Source: Gloeotrichia echinulata CP02 (GTDB taxonomy: Bacteria > Cyanobacteriota > Cyanobacteriia > Cyanobacteriales > Nostocaceae). Taken from it: a stretch of DNA of 64,000 nucleotides. This document shows positions 44,699-52,944 of the stretch, one piece after another. The stretch's first letter is position 1. Each line of letters opens with the position of its first letter. The stretch covers positions 2,299,001-2,363,000 of the forward strand of contig CP051187.1 in assembly GCA_038087035.1 (NCBI GenBank), written 5' to 3'. Under the pieces are notes generated by a model. The model had not been told where the DNA came from and ran no database searches. It worked only from the letters and a program-made list of their open reading frames with translations. A program made the translations under genes and the position numbers.

Positions 44699-44838
44699 AA
44701 CACAGTATATCATTTTTCGCATGAGGAGCAATACCCATCATCTAATCTAATTTAGATAAAAAATTATTAAAATATAGTGTTTCCCGACAATTGCCTAGCC
44801 TACCCTTATTGAAAAGTTGCAAGATCTGAATTTAGACA

Positions 44839-44892
44839 AAAAAAAGGAGAGCCACTTGGGCAGATCTCCAGATCATCAGGGTGCATCTACTT
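44839..44892 (-). ncRNA. predicted sRNA, unit 8 (diverged)
   Basis: The leader segment (GATGCACCCTGATGATCT) and -10 (44898-44903) are identical to the other units, while the hairpin (44846-44869), the -35 (TTACCC) and the flanks have changed. Conservation of the leader over the stem argues for a functional seed. Confidence 0.6.
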
Positions 44893-45004
44893 AACACAGT
44901 ATAGCACTTTTGGATTGAAGGGTAAGACCCCTCTTTGTTTATTCTGTAAAGTTTTTGTGAAGAAACTACCGGGAAAATACTAGGCAGAAGTTATTGTCTT
45001 CACA

Positions 45005-45391
45005 TTGACACTCTCCTGCCTTTAGGCGAGGAGATTCTTTAAAAGGAGATACCAGGAATGGCATTGCTCGTACCACAACTCCCAGAACCGTTTACCCGTA
45101 TCCCGGTGTCGTGCGATGCGCGGTGTCAATTGCGCCTACTCCCTCCCAGCAGTGCGTAAACTGCCCATTGGGTCTACTTATCGTATGCTTGTTACTCACT
45201 CACTTAATTGTCCTTGCTTGTGGGGGCTGGGACTGGAGTACAGAGTACCGAATTACCCATGTAGAGTAACAGCCTTTTAACCAGAACGTCCCGCCACTGG
45301 GAGTTTCACCCACCAATTAAGGTCCTAGTGACTGTGCTGATTATACCATGTAAAGCCGTCCTAGAAGGACGGGGTTTGGGACCCATTTTTC
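45005..45391 (-). mobile_element. non-autonomous IS200/IS605-type element (PATE-like)
   Basis: Both hairpin ends present, no tnpB: CTCCTGCCTTTAGGCGAGGAG near 45013-45033 (right end) and CCGTCC/GGACGG at 45356-45372 (left end). The orientation is minus, compared with the intact element at 50.3 kb. The ~390 bp may encode only the right-end guide RNA, a palindrome-associated transposable element. Confidence 0.75.
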
Positions 45392-45411
45392 TGATGAGGC
45401 CAAAATCAAAG

Positions 45412-46887
45412 CTAGGTATTGAGTTTTTTCTCCACCAATTCATTAGTCAACTTGGGATCAGCACGCTTATCGGTCTTTTTGAGAACTTGTCCCACAAAGA
45501 AGCCTTTGAGGTTGGTGTTACCGTTGCGATACTTTTCTAATTCTTTGGGGTTTGCGGCTATGACTTGATCAACGATGGGTTCTAGGACACTAGGATCGGT
45601 GATCAGTTCTTGACCTGCAAAAGCTTTTTCAGGAGAAATACCGGTGAGCAAATCTGGTAATTTTTGTTTAGCTTGAGCGTTGCTGATTGTGCCCTTTTCA
45701 ATGCGAGTGATGACATCAGCTAGATTGGTAGGAGTCAGAGCAATTTCGGTGATGCTGAGTTTTTGCTTATTGAGATATGCTGCAATATCTTGAGTAATCC
45801 AGTTAGCTGCGGCTTTGGGATTTGCGCCAGCGGCGATCGCCGCTTCAAAATAGTCAGCCGCTGTGAGATCTTCAGTCAAGACCCGCGTATCATAAACTGA
45901 AAGCCCCAACTCAGTTTCATAACGATGGCGTTTTTGTGCCGGTAATTCTGGTAATTGGCTGTGCCAATTTTCCAATTGTTCCGGAGAAATTTCAATTGGT
46001 GCTAAATCTGGTTCAGGGAAGTAACGGTAATCGCTAGAACCTTCTTTAATCCGCATACTAATTGTACGCTGAGAACCTTCTTCCCAGAGGCGAGTTTCTT
46101 GGACAATGCGATCGCCTGCTTCTATCGCGGCGATTTGGCGTTCAATCTCATATTCAATCGCCCGTTGGATGGCGTTGAACGAGTTCATGTTTTTAATTTC
46201 TACCTTAGTGCCAAATTCCTTTTGTCCCAGTGGACGTACAGAAATATTGACATCGCAGCGTAGAGAACCTTCTTGCATATTGCCGTCACTAACACCCAAA
46301 TACCGGACAATCCGGCGTAATTCTTGGACATACTCAGCAGCTTCCTGTCCAGAACGCAGATCTGGTTCTGAGACAATTTCTACCAAAGGCACACCCGCAC
46401 GATTATAGTCTACCAGAGAATAACTAGAACCGGACAGGCGATCGCTTCCTGCATGTACTAATTTTCCGGCATCTTCTTCCATGTGTAGACGGGTGATACC
46501 AATGCGCTTACGAACTGGGTTCCCCTCTGCATCTAGCAACTCAATTTCTAACCAGCCATGTTCAGCAATTGGCAAGTCATACTGAGAAATTTGGTAATTT
46601 TTCGGTAAATCAGGATAAAAATATTGTTTGCGGTCAAATTTGCTATATGGAGCGATTTGACAATTCAGAGCCAAACCTGCTTTGACAGCGTACTCCAGCA
46701 CCTTTTGGTTGAGTACAGGTAATACTCCAGGTAAACCCATACAAACCGGGTCGATGTTAGTATTGGGGTCAGCACCAAATGCCGTCGAGCTGGTAGAGAA
46801 AATTTTGGTGTTGGTATTGAGCTGACAATGGGTTTCTAGACCAATAATCGCTTCGTAGTCAGTTTTTACAGTTGTAGCAGCAGTCAT
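45412..46887 (-). CDS. gatB: aspartyl/glutamyl-tRNA(Asn/Gln) amidotransferase subunit B
   Basis: A 491-residue GatB: AIIGLETHCQLNTNTKIFST at the N-terminus, KQYFYPDLPKNYQISQYD, NYNRAGVPLVEIVSEPDLRS and a C-terminal YqeY-like tail (EKAFAGQELITDPSVLEPIV). It amidates Glu-tRNA(Gln)/Asp-tRNA(Asn) in complex with GatA and GatC, which are not in this window. ATG 46887. Confidence 0.96.
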   Translation of the reverse strand: MTAATTVKTDYEAIIGLETHCQLNTNTKIFSTSSTAFGADPNTNIDPVCMGLPGVLPVLNQKVLEYAVKAGLALNCQIAPYSKFDRKQYFYPDLPKNYQISQYDLPIAEHGWLEIELLDAEGNPVRKRIGITRLHMEEDAGKLVHAGSDRLSGSSYSLVDYNRAGVPLVEIVSEPDLRSGQEAAEYVQELRRIVRYLGVSDGNMQEGSLRCDVNISVRPLGQKEFGTKVEIKNMNSFNAIQRAIEYEIERQIAAIEAGDRIVQETRLWEEGSQRTISMRIKEGSSDYRYFPEPDLAPIEISPEQLENWHSQLPELPAQKRHRYETELGLSVYDTRVLTEDLTAADYFEAAIAAGANPKAAANWITQDIAAYLNKQKLSITEIALTPTNLADVITRIEKGTISNAQAKQKLPDLLTGISPEKAFAGQELITDPSVLEPIVDQVIAANPKELEKYRNGNTNLKGFFVGQVLKKTDKRADPKLTNELVEKKLNT

Positions 46888-47003
46888 ATAATTATAAGGT
46901 CGCCATAATCCCTCTTTAGGGTACTATTGTAGCTTTGCCGTGGCTTACTCCGAATAATGATCAGCTAGCCAGATCTGGAAACACACAAAGCAGTATCTGT
47001 TCA

Positions 47004-47280
47004 CTAACCCCGTCCTCAAAGAACGGGGATTGGAATAGCCAATTATTCCAACGTAAGAAGTGAATAGCCCTTTGAGACTCAGCTTGGTACAAACTTCCGA
47101 ATACTTCCCTAGTTCGGACTATCTTTAAAACCGATTGGCTCGGTTGCTTGTAGAAAGGACATCTTAGCTGCGTTGGGCGAAGGGACTTAAACAGGTTTTC
47201 TAGTTCCTGGGATTATCTCCACTCAAAAACTAGATCCCGCAAGGGATGATCAAGTCGTCCTTATAGGACGGGGTTTCTAC
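47004..47280 (-). mobile_element. non-autonomous IS200/IS605-type element
   Basis: Hairpin ends CCCCGTCC...GGGG (47008-47027) and CGTCC/GGACG (47256-47270), orientation minus. No ORF fits tnpB. It fills the intergenic region just upstream of the next small gene, so it may have displaced that gene's promoter. Confidence 0.65.
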
Positions 47281-47291
47281 CCAATATTTCG

Positions 47292-47513
47292 ATGAGAGAA
47301 GATTTAGTCCGCGCTGGGAAAACTGAACGGATTTTGCGGGATAATAAAAAATTGCTTGCTCACAATCAAGAGTTATTTGTGAATAATTTAGCGAATCTGC
47401 AAGCCTTGCAACTTAGTATTCAGGCTGGCGAATACGCTCAATTTCTTAATGAATCATTGCAGATTGCCCTCGATGTGCAAGCAGAAATTAGCAAATTACA
47501 GTCGCCCCGTTGA
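47292..47513 (+). CDS. small helical protein, unknown
   Basis: A 73-residue predicted coiled coil: KTERILRDNKKLLAHNQELF then QLSIQAGEYAQFLNESLQIA. No recognised family. Its stop is 5 bp before the next start, suggesting an operon. The start lies right after a mobile element end, so an upstream part may be lost. Confidence 0.5.
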   Translation: MREDLVRAGKTERILRDNKKLLAHNQELFVNNLANLQALQLSIQAGEYAQFLNESLQIALDVQAEISKLQSPR

Positions 47514-47518
47514 GTTTA

Positions 47519-48853
47519 ATGACCCTAAAACCAAAAATCATTGTCCTCGATGATGACCCTACGGGTTCGCAAACAGTCCACAGCTGTTTGCTGCTGATGC
47601 GTTGGGATGTGGATACTTTAAAATCTGGGTTACAGGATGATTCCCCAATTGTCTTTGTCTTGACTAACACCAGATCTCTCACCCCAGAATCGGCTGCATC
47701 TGTTACTCAAGAAGTTTGCCAGAATTTAAAATTGGCGTTAGCATCTGCAGGCATTGACGATTTTCTCGTTGTTAGTCGTTCTGATTCGACTTTGCGGGGA
47801 CATTACCCAGTGGAAACTGATGTCATAGCTGCAGAACTGGGGCCTTTTGATGCTCATTTTCTCATACCCGCCTTTTTTGAGGCTGGACGCATCACTCGTG
47901 ACAGCATTCATTACTTGATTATTGATGGTGTACCAACCCCAGTCCATGAAACTGAATTTGCCCTTGATTCAGTTTTCGCCTACCATCATAGTTATTTACC
48001 CAAGTACGTAGAAGAAAAGACCAAAGGGCGTATCAATGCCGAGGCGGTAGAAAGGTTTTTACTGACTGATATCCGCGCTGGTAGTCGGGAACGCTTATTA
48101 AAACTCAGTGGAAATCACTGTGGTGTGGTCGATGGTGAAACCCAAGCAGACCTCAACGCTTTTGCCGTGGATGTTCTAGCAGCCGCAAGTCTTGGTAAAC
48201 GCTTTTTGTTTCGCTCTGCTGCCAGTATTTTAACAGCTTTAGCAGCCTTACCGCCCCAACCCATCGCCGCCGAAAATATGGCAGAGTATGTGCGTGGTGG
48301 TAAACCGGGCGCGGTCATCGTCGGTTCCCATGTGAAAAAGACAACCCAGCAGTTAGAAGCCTTGTTAACAGTCGAGGGAACAGCGGGAATCGAAATCAAT
48401 GTTGCTCGATTACTTGATGAAGCGGCAAATCCATCTGCTACACTGCTAACCGAGAGCCTGGAAAATATCCGGGCAGTATACGCAGCTGGTAAAACACCAG
48501 TGGTTTATACCAGCCGTCAGGAACTGACTTTTAAGGATGTCAACACACGGTTGGAATTTGGCACCAAGGTATCAGGTTTATTGATGGATATTGTCCGGGG
48601 TTTACCATCTGATATCGGATTTTTAATCAGCAAGGGTGGGATTACTTCCAACGATGTCTTGAGTACTGGTCTTTCCTTAACTTCAGCCCGATTACAGGGT
48701 CAAATTTTAGCCGGTTGTTCGATGGTTCTGACTCCCTGGAACCATCCCCTGTTTCCCAATTTACCAGTGGTGTTGTTTCCCGGTAATGTCGGCGATGCAG
48801 AAGCCTTGGGGACGATTTATCGAAGATTGACAAAAACAGCTGTGAATGCTTAG
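47519..48853 (+). CDS. four-carbon acid sugar kinase family (OtnK/DUF1537)
   Basis: A 444-residue protein of the DUF1537/four-carbon acid sugar kinase family: IIVLDDDPTGSQTVHSC at the N-terminus (metal/phosphate binding), VVSRSDSTLRGHYPVET, and GGITSNDVLSTGL with the C-terminal kinase domain. Known members phosphorylate acids such as erythronate or threonate; substrate here unknown. Start ATG 47519 over TTG 47510. Confidence 0.85.
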   Translation: MTLKPKIIVLDDDPTGSQTVHSCLLLMRWDVDTLKSGLQDDSPIVFVLTNTRSLTPESAASVTQEVCQNLKLALASAGIDDFLVVSRSDSTLRGHYPVETDVIAAELGPFDAHFLIPAFFEAGRITRDSIHYLIIDGVPTPVHETEFALDSVFAYHHSYLPKYVEEKTKGRINAEAVERFLLTDIRAGSRERLLKLSGNHCGVVDGETQADLNAFAVDVLAAASLGKRFLFRSAASILTALAALPPQPIAAENMAEYVRGGKPGAVIVGSHVKKTTQQLEALLTVEGTAGIEINVARLLDEAANPSATLLTESLENIRAVYAAGKTPVVYTSRQELTFKDVNTRLEFGTKVSGLLMDIVRGLPSDIGFLISKGGITSNDVLSTGLSLTSARLQGQILAGCSMVLTPWNHPLFPNLPVVLFPGNVGDAEALGTIYRRLTKTAVNA

Positions 48854-48884
48854 TGCTGAGTGCTGTTAGCGTCAGGGGGCGTAG

Positions 48885-49040
48885 CAATACTGCGTAGGTT
48901 TTGGAATTTCTTGGTTGAGGCAAGCTCTTGGAGCAGGGGGAGAAATGGAGGTAGGGGAAGAGTTTTGCCTCCCCTGCTTCCCCTGCCTCCCCTGCCTCCC
49001 CTGCCTCCCCTGCCTCCCCTGCAAATCCTACGCAGTATTG
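48885..49040. mobile_element. MITE family CAATACTGCGTAGG, copy 3
   Basis: Ends CAATACTGCGTAGG and CCTACGCAGTATTG. Flanked by perfect 10-bp direct repeats GGGGGCGTAG (48875-48884 and 49041-49050). Interior has a run of five CCTCCCCTG-type units, one more than copy 1, showing expansion of the core. Confidence 0.94.
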
Positions 49041-49200
49041 GGGGGCGTAGCCTGTGCTGAGTAATGTTAGCATAGCGAGGCGTAGCTCTTGCCTTTTGCA
49101 GCACTCAGCACTTTCTTTGATTAGGTTTTTACGGCTAAAAGCAACTAATCTATTATAGGTAATTACTACAAGTGTTCCTTGGATTTTGGCTGGTGCTGCT

Positions 49201-50277
49201 ATGACTTCTGATTCTGCTTTCCCCGATTTAGAGTCAAATTCTGCACTTTCTGATGCAGAGTCAATATCTAACCTTTCTGAAGTAAAGGTCAATTCTCCCG
49301 TTGCTGATCTAGAATCAGATTCTGCTGTTTTACCAGCAGAGTCAAATTCTATTGTGCCGGAAACGGAGGTAAATTCTGTCCTCCAATATTTACATGCCAA
49401 TCCTGCACCTGCGGAGGTCGTGTCAAATCCTGCACCTGCGAATGTCAGGTCAAATCCTGGTATTGGGGAAATAGATGCAATTTTTTCCCTTTCTGATTTA
49501 TATTCTCTGGAAACACCAATACCAGAAAATAGCCTAAATCACCCTTTCCAAGTCCAGTTGAAAACTGAGGAGGGACGACTATTATTAATTTTACCTACTG
49601 AATCTCAAGTACCTGCCTCAGACCTCACCTGGTCTCAAATCTGGCAACAAATGAGACAACGGCTCAATGGTGGCGATCGCTTCCGTACACCGAATACAAT
49701 GGTGCATCTGATAGCACAAGATCGCTTGTTGGATAGTAGACAACTGCAAGAACTCTCTGAGACTTTAAGCGAAATTCAACTCCAACTCAAATCTGTAGCC
49801 ACGAGTCGTCGTCAAACAGCGATCGCTGCGGTAACATCAGGCTATTCTGTAGAACAACTACAGCCAGAAACTTCCCTAAGTTCTGAGTCCAAAGCCACCC
49901 CAAAAGCCCCAGCCGACGCCCTCTATCTGGAAATGACTGTCCGTTCTGGAGTAGAAATTCGTCATCCTGGAAGTGTAATTATTTTGGGAGATTTAAATCC
50001 AGGTGGTATCGTAGTTGCAGATGGAGATATTTTAGTGTGGGGTCGTCTACGTGGTGTTGCCCATGCCGGTGCCAGGGGCAATCGCGATTGTCTCATCATG
50101 GCCCTGCAAATGGAACCAACCCAATTGCGGATCGCAGATGCTGTCGCTAGGGCACCTGAAAAATCGCCAATGCAATTTTCGCCAGAAGTGGCGCATATTA
50201 TGCCAGAAGGCATTCGCATTGCCAGAGCGATTGATTTTTCCCGCAGTCAATTAAATCGGATCAATCAAGATATATGA
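49201..50277 (+). CDS. minC: septum-site determining protein MinC
   Basis: A 358-residue MinC, longer than usual. The C-terminal beta-helix domain is clear: LYLEMTVRSGVEIRHPGSVI, GDLNPGGIVVADGDILVWG and GVAHAGARGNRDC. It inhibits FtsZ assembly under control of MinD. The N-terminal ~95 residues are a low-complexity acidic Ser/Glu/Asn tail with ~11-residue repeats (DLESNSAL, ADLESDSAV type). Start ATG 49201. The minD gene follows after a TnpB element. Confidence 0.93.
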   Translation: MTSDSAFPDLESNSALSDAESISNLSEVKVNSPVADLESDSAVLPAESNSIVPETEVNSVLQYLHANPAPAEVVSNPAPANVRSNPGIGEIDAIFSLSDLYSLETPIPENSLNHPFQVQLKTEEGRLLLILPTESQVPASDLTWSQIWQQMRQRLNGGDRFRTPNTMVHLIAQDRLLDSRQLQELSETLSEIQLQLKSVATSRRQTAIAAVTSGYSVEQLQPETSLSSESKATPKAPADALYLEMTVRSGVEIRHPGSVIILGDLNPGGIVVADGDILVWGRLRGVAHAGARGNRDCLIMALQMEPTQLRIADAVARAPEKSPMQFSPEVAHIMPEGIRIARAIDFSRSQLNRINQDI

Positions 50278-50295
50278 ATATTTACCAAAGAAATG

Positions 50296-51510
50296 GGTTT
50301 AAAGCCTCGCCCTTCTAGGGCGACTTTGATATAATATTGTCATGAAAACACTAAAGTTTAAGCTGTACGAACACAAAAGGAATAGACACCTGAAACGGAT
50401 GATCAACGCCGCAGGGGTGATCTATAACCATTGTATTTCTCTACATAAACGGTACTATCGCATGTGGGGCAAACACTTAAACTGTGCAAAACTCCAGTCT
50501 CATATTGCCAAATTAAGAAAACGTCATCAATTTTGGCAATCAATAGGTTATAAAGCAGTGCAAGATATCTGTCAACGCATAGAGAAAGCCTACCAATTAT
50601 TTTTTAAACATAATAAGAAAGGAGTCAGACCACCGAATTTTAAAAAGGTTAAAAAATACAAATCATTCACGCTTAAACAAGCAGGTTATAAACTTTTAAG
50701 TGGGAATAGAATTAAAATTGCCAATCGAGTTTATCAATTTTGGAAATCTAGAGAAGTAGAGGGCAAAATCAAAACATTAACCATTAAACGCACTGCACTA
50801 GGTGAGTTATTTATGGTGATTGTAGTTGATAATGAGTTAGAACCAGAAATTAAATCAACGACTGGTAAAATAGCGGGGTTTGATTTCGGATTGAAGACAT
50901 TTCTAACTTGCTCTGATGGAACTTTAATTGATTCTCCACAATTTCTCAAGCAATCTCTGAATGCTATTAAGAAAGCTAGTAAAAACCACTCCAAAAAGGT
51001 AAAACGGTCAAATAATCGTGAAAGAGCTAGAAAAAATTTAGTTCGTCAACATGAAAATGTTTGTAACCGCCGACGTGATTGGTTCTGGAAATTAGCTCAT
51101 GAATTGACAGACAAGTTTGATGTTTTATGTTTTGAAACCCTAAACCTCAAAGGTATGCAACGTCTTTGGGGTAGAAAAATATCAGACGTGGCTTTTGGAG
51201 AATTTCTCCAAATATTGTCATGGGTAACTAAAAAGAAAAACAAACAACTTGTTTATATAGATCAATGGTATCCATCTAGTAAAACTTGTTCTCATTGTGG
51301 GCATATTTTAGAAAATCTAGATTTATCCATAAGACAGTGGCGTTGTCCGTCTTGTCAATCAATTAATGGACGTGATGAAAACGCCGCGAGAAATATTCAA
51401 ATGGTTGGGGCATCAACCATTGGGTTAGGTGATGTTAGACTGGCAAGAGCCAGCAATTGCTATTTGACTCCAGAATCCCCGCCCTTAAAGGGCGGGGAGT
51501 ATGTCAATAT
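50296..51510 (+). mobile_element. intact IS200/IS605-type element inside the min operon
   Basis: Left hairpin CGCCC/GGGCG (50308-50322) and right hairpin CCCCGCCC/GGGCGGGG (51477-51497), ending GAGTATGTCAAT at 51509. It contains one ORF, tnpB, and no tnpA. The element separates minC and minD, so co-transcription of minD and minE depends on read-through or on a promoter in the element. Confidence 0.88.
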
Positions 51511-51547
51511 AATTCCTGAACCCTCATCGAGCGCGTTTCTATCATGA
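50342..51547 (+). CDS. tnpB: TnpB RNA-guided nuclease (IS605 family)
   Basis: A 401-residue TnpB. Catalytic motifs: IAGFDFGLKTFL (first Asp), VLCFETLNLKG (Glu) and GRDENAARNIQ (last Asp), with the zinc ribbon CSHCGHIL...CPSC. The last ~25 codons run through the right end of the element and beyond, overlapping minD by 4 bp. TnpB cleaves DNA using a right-end guide RNA (reRNA). It is the only TnpB in the window with all motifs intact. Confidence 0.92.
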   Translation: MKTLKFKLYEHKRNRHLKRMINAAGVIYNHCISLHKRYYRMWGKHLNCAKLQSHIAKLRKRHQFWQSIGYKAVQDICQRIEKAYQLFFKHNKKGVRPPNFKKVKKYKSFTLKQAGYKLLSGNRIKIANRVYQFWKSREVEGKIKTLTIKRTALGELFMVIVVDNELEPEIKSTTGKIAGFDFGLKTFLTCSDGTLIDSPQFLKQSLNAIKKASKNHSKKVKRSNNRERARKNLVRQHENVCNRRRDWFWKLAHELTDKFDVLCFETLNLKGMQRLWGRKISDVAFGEFLQILSWVTKKKNKQLVYIDQWYPSSKTCSHCGHILENLDLSIRQWRCPSCQSINGRDENAARNIQMVGASTIGLGDVRLARASNCYLTPESPPLKGGEYVNIIPEPSSSAFLS

Positions 51548-52350
51548 CTCGCATTATTGTGATTACCTCCGGTAAGGGAGGGGTGGGTAAAACCACAGTT
51601 TCGGCAAATCTGGGCATGGCTATAGCCAAAATTGGGCGTCAAGTTGCTTTAGTTGATGCGGATTTTGGTCTGAGAAATTTAGACCTGCTGCTAGGGCTAG
51701 AAAACCGCATTGTTTATACTGCAGTAGAAGTCCTAGCTAGAGAATGTCGCTTAGAACAAGCTTTAGTCAAAGATAAGCGCCAAACCAATCTGGTACTCCT
51801 ACCAGCAGCCCAAAATCGCACCAAAGAATCTGTCACCCCCGACCAGATGAAGTTATTGGTGAATGCACTCGCCCAAAAATATCAGTATGTGATTATTGAT
51901 AGTCCAGCGGGAATTGAAATGGGGTTTAAAAATGCGATCGCCCCAGCCAAAGAAGCTTTAATTGTCACCACTCCCGAAATTTCCGCCGTTCGGGATGCTG
52001 ACCGTGTAGTCGGGTTACTAGAAGCACAAGGCATTAAGCGAATTCATCTAATAATTAACCGGATTAGACCCGCAATGGTACGGGCAAATGATATGATGTC
52101 TGTGCAGGATGTCCAAGAACTTCTTGCCATCCCTCTAATTGGGGTCATCCCTGACGATGAGCGTGTGATTGTCTCTACCAATCGCGGCGAACCTTTAGTA
52201 CTATCAGAAAATCCCTCTTTAGCTGCCACAGCCTTTGAGAACATTGCTCGTAGATTGGAAGGGGAGACTGTCGAATTTCTTGAGCTTGACTCACCCAATG
52301 ACAACATTTTCGCCCGTCTGAGAAAGTTGTTGTGGACTAAGATTGTTTAA
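51544..52350 (+). CDS. minD: septum-site determining ATPase MinD
   Basis: A 268-residue MinD: deviant Walker A motif SGKGGVGKTTVSANLG, ALVDADFGLRNLDLLLG, and a C-terminal membrane-targeting amphipathic helix (NIFARLRKLLW). MinD recruits MinC to the membrane and cycles with MinE. The ATG overlaps the preceding tnpB stop. minE follows 32 bp later. Confidence 0.97.
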   Translation: MTRIIVITSGKGGVGKTTVSANLGMAIAKIGRQVALVDADFGLRNLDLLLGLENRIVYTAVEVLARECRLEQALVKDKRQTNLVLLPAAQNRTKESVTPDQMKLLVNALAQKYQYVIIDSPAGIEMGFKNAIAPAKEALIVTTPEISAVRDADRVVGLLEAQGIKRIHLIINRIRPAMVRANDMMSVQDVQELLAIPLIGVIPDDERVIVSTNRGEPLVLSENPSLAATAFENIARRLEGETVEFLELDSPNDNIFARLRKLLWTKIV

Positions 52351-52382
52351 CTCATTTTTCCGTCTCCACAGACCTATTTGCA

Positions 52383-52682
52383 ATGATTCTCGAAATTCTA
52401 GAACGACTTTTTTTTCGCTCACCTGACAACAGTCGTACTCAAGTTAAACGTAGGTTACAACTTGTGATTGCCCACGACCGCGCCGACTTAGACCCTCAAA
52501 CTCTAGACAAAATGCGGCAAGAAATCCTGGAAATCGTCTGCCGTTATGTGGAAATTGATACCGATGGTTTAGAATTTTCTCTAGAAAGCAACCAACGCAC
52601 CACCGCTTTAATTGCCAATTTACCCATCCGTCGGGTAAAGGAAAATCCACTAGAATTGGAAAGTAGTGAACAATCAACATAA
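52383..52682 (+). CDS. minE: cell division topological specificity factor MinE
   Basis: A 99-residue MinE: LFFRSPDNSRTQVKRRLQLV then VIAHDRADLDPQTLDKMRQE. It stimulates MinD ATPase and drives MinD off the membrane. Length as usual. Third gene of the min group. Confidence 0.96.
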   Translation: MILEILERLFFRSPDNSRTQVKRRLQLVIAHDRADLDPQTLDKMRQEILEIVCRYVEIDTDGLEFSLESNQRTTALIANLPIRRVKENPLELESSEQST

Positions 52683-52944
52683 TTTTACAGTGTCCAATTC
52701 TCTTTTTCAATGTTAATTTTTATGAATTTTATCTTCTCCCCCCATTGCTAAGGCATACTGGGTATGTTTTGGGTTTTTTGGGCAAAACCTACCCAATCTG
52801 GGGAAATGAGGTAAGGGCGCAAGGCCTTGCGCCCCTAGCAAGACTTTCGAGCAAAGCATAATTAATTTCCCCAGATGTCTAATGACAAATAAAAAAATAA
52901 CCCGTTGTCATCCGACAACGGGACTTAATCAAATGTGATGAACA
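52683..52944. other. intergenic region with GC palindrome, copy 6, and terminator
   Basis: The palindrome is at 52815-52835. A hairpin CCCGTTGTC/GACAACGGG (52902-52921) followed on the minus strand by a T-rich run is a good terminator for the minus-strand gene that follows. Confidence 0.65.
52902..52921 (-). terminator. intrinsic terminator of the secreted-protein gene
   Basis: 9-bp stem CCCGTTGTC/GACAACGGG with a tight loop, then TTATTTTTTTA on the minus strand, immediately downstream of the gene ending at 52945. Confidence 0.8.

Larger units (their letters stand above)
43752..44925 (-). repeat. tandem array of eight ~148-bp sRNA-like units
   Basis: Eight units with periods 149, 150, 148, 148, 148, 149 and 194 bp. 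Units 1-7 are nearly identical across the full period; unit 8 (argJ-distal) has diverged flanks. Each unit contains, read on the minus strand: a -35-like TTGCAC (TTGCTC in unit 7, TTACCC in unit 8), 16 bp, -10-like TATACT, a ~23-nt leader and the hairpin GGAGAGC...GCTCTCC followed by a T-run. The whole block ends ~109 bp upstream of argJ. Apparent ORFs on the plus strand (MGWGAIPLIQF) are translations of the repeat and are not genes. Confidence 0.95.

Noticed and set aside
43824..44755. Repeated plus-strand ORFs beginning MGWGAIPLIQFEQK across the array
   Set aside because: They are identical because the DNA repeats; each lies across the promoter, spacer and terminator of the predicted sRNA units on the other strand and none has homology.
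43752..44925. Possible CRISPR array
   Set aside because: Units of ~148 bp are nearly identical throughout with no variable spacers; the repeats contain promoters and terminators instead.
47004..47280. HEARO/IscB omegaRNA identification
   Set aside because: No IscB gene nearby and the hairpin ends match the TnpB-type element at 50.3 kb instead.
48642..49400. Minus-strand ORF overlapping the MITE and minC
   Set aside because: Its Gly/Glu/Ala repeats are the MITE core read backward, and the rest is the antisense of the minC repeat tail.
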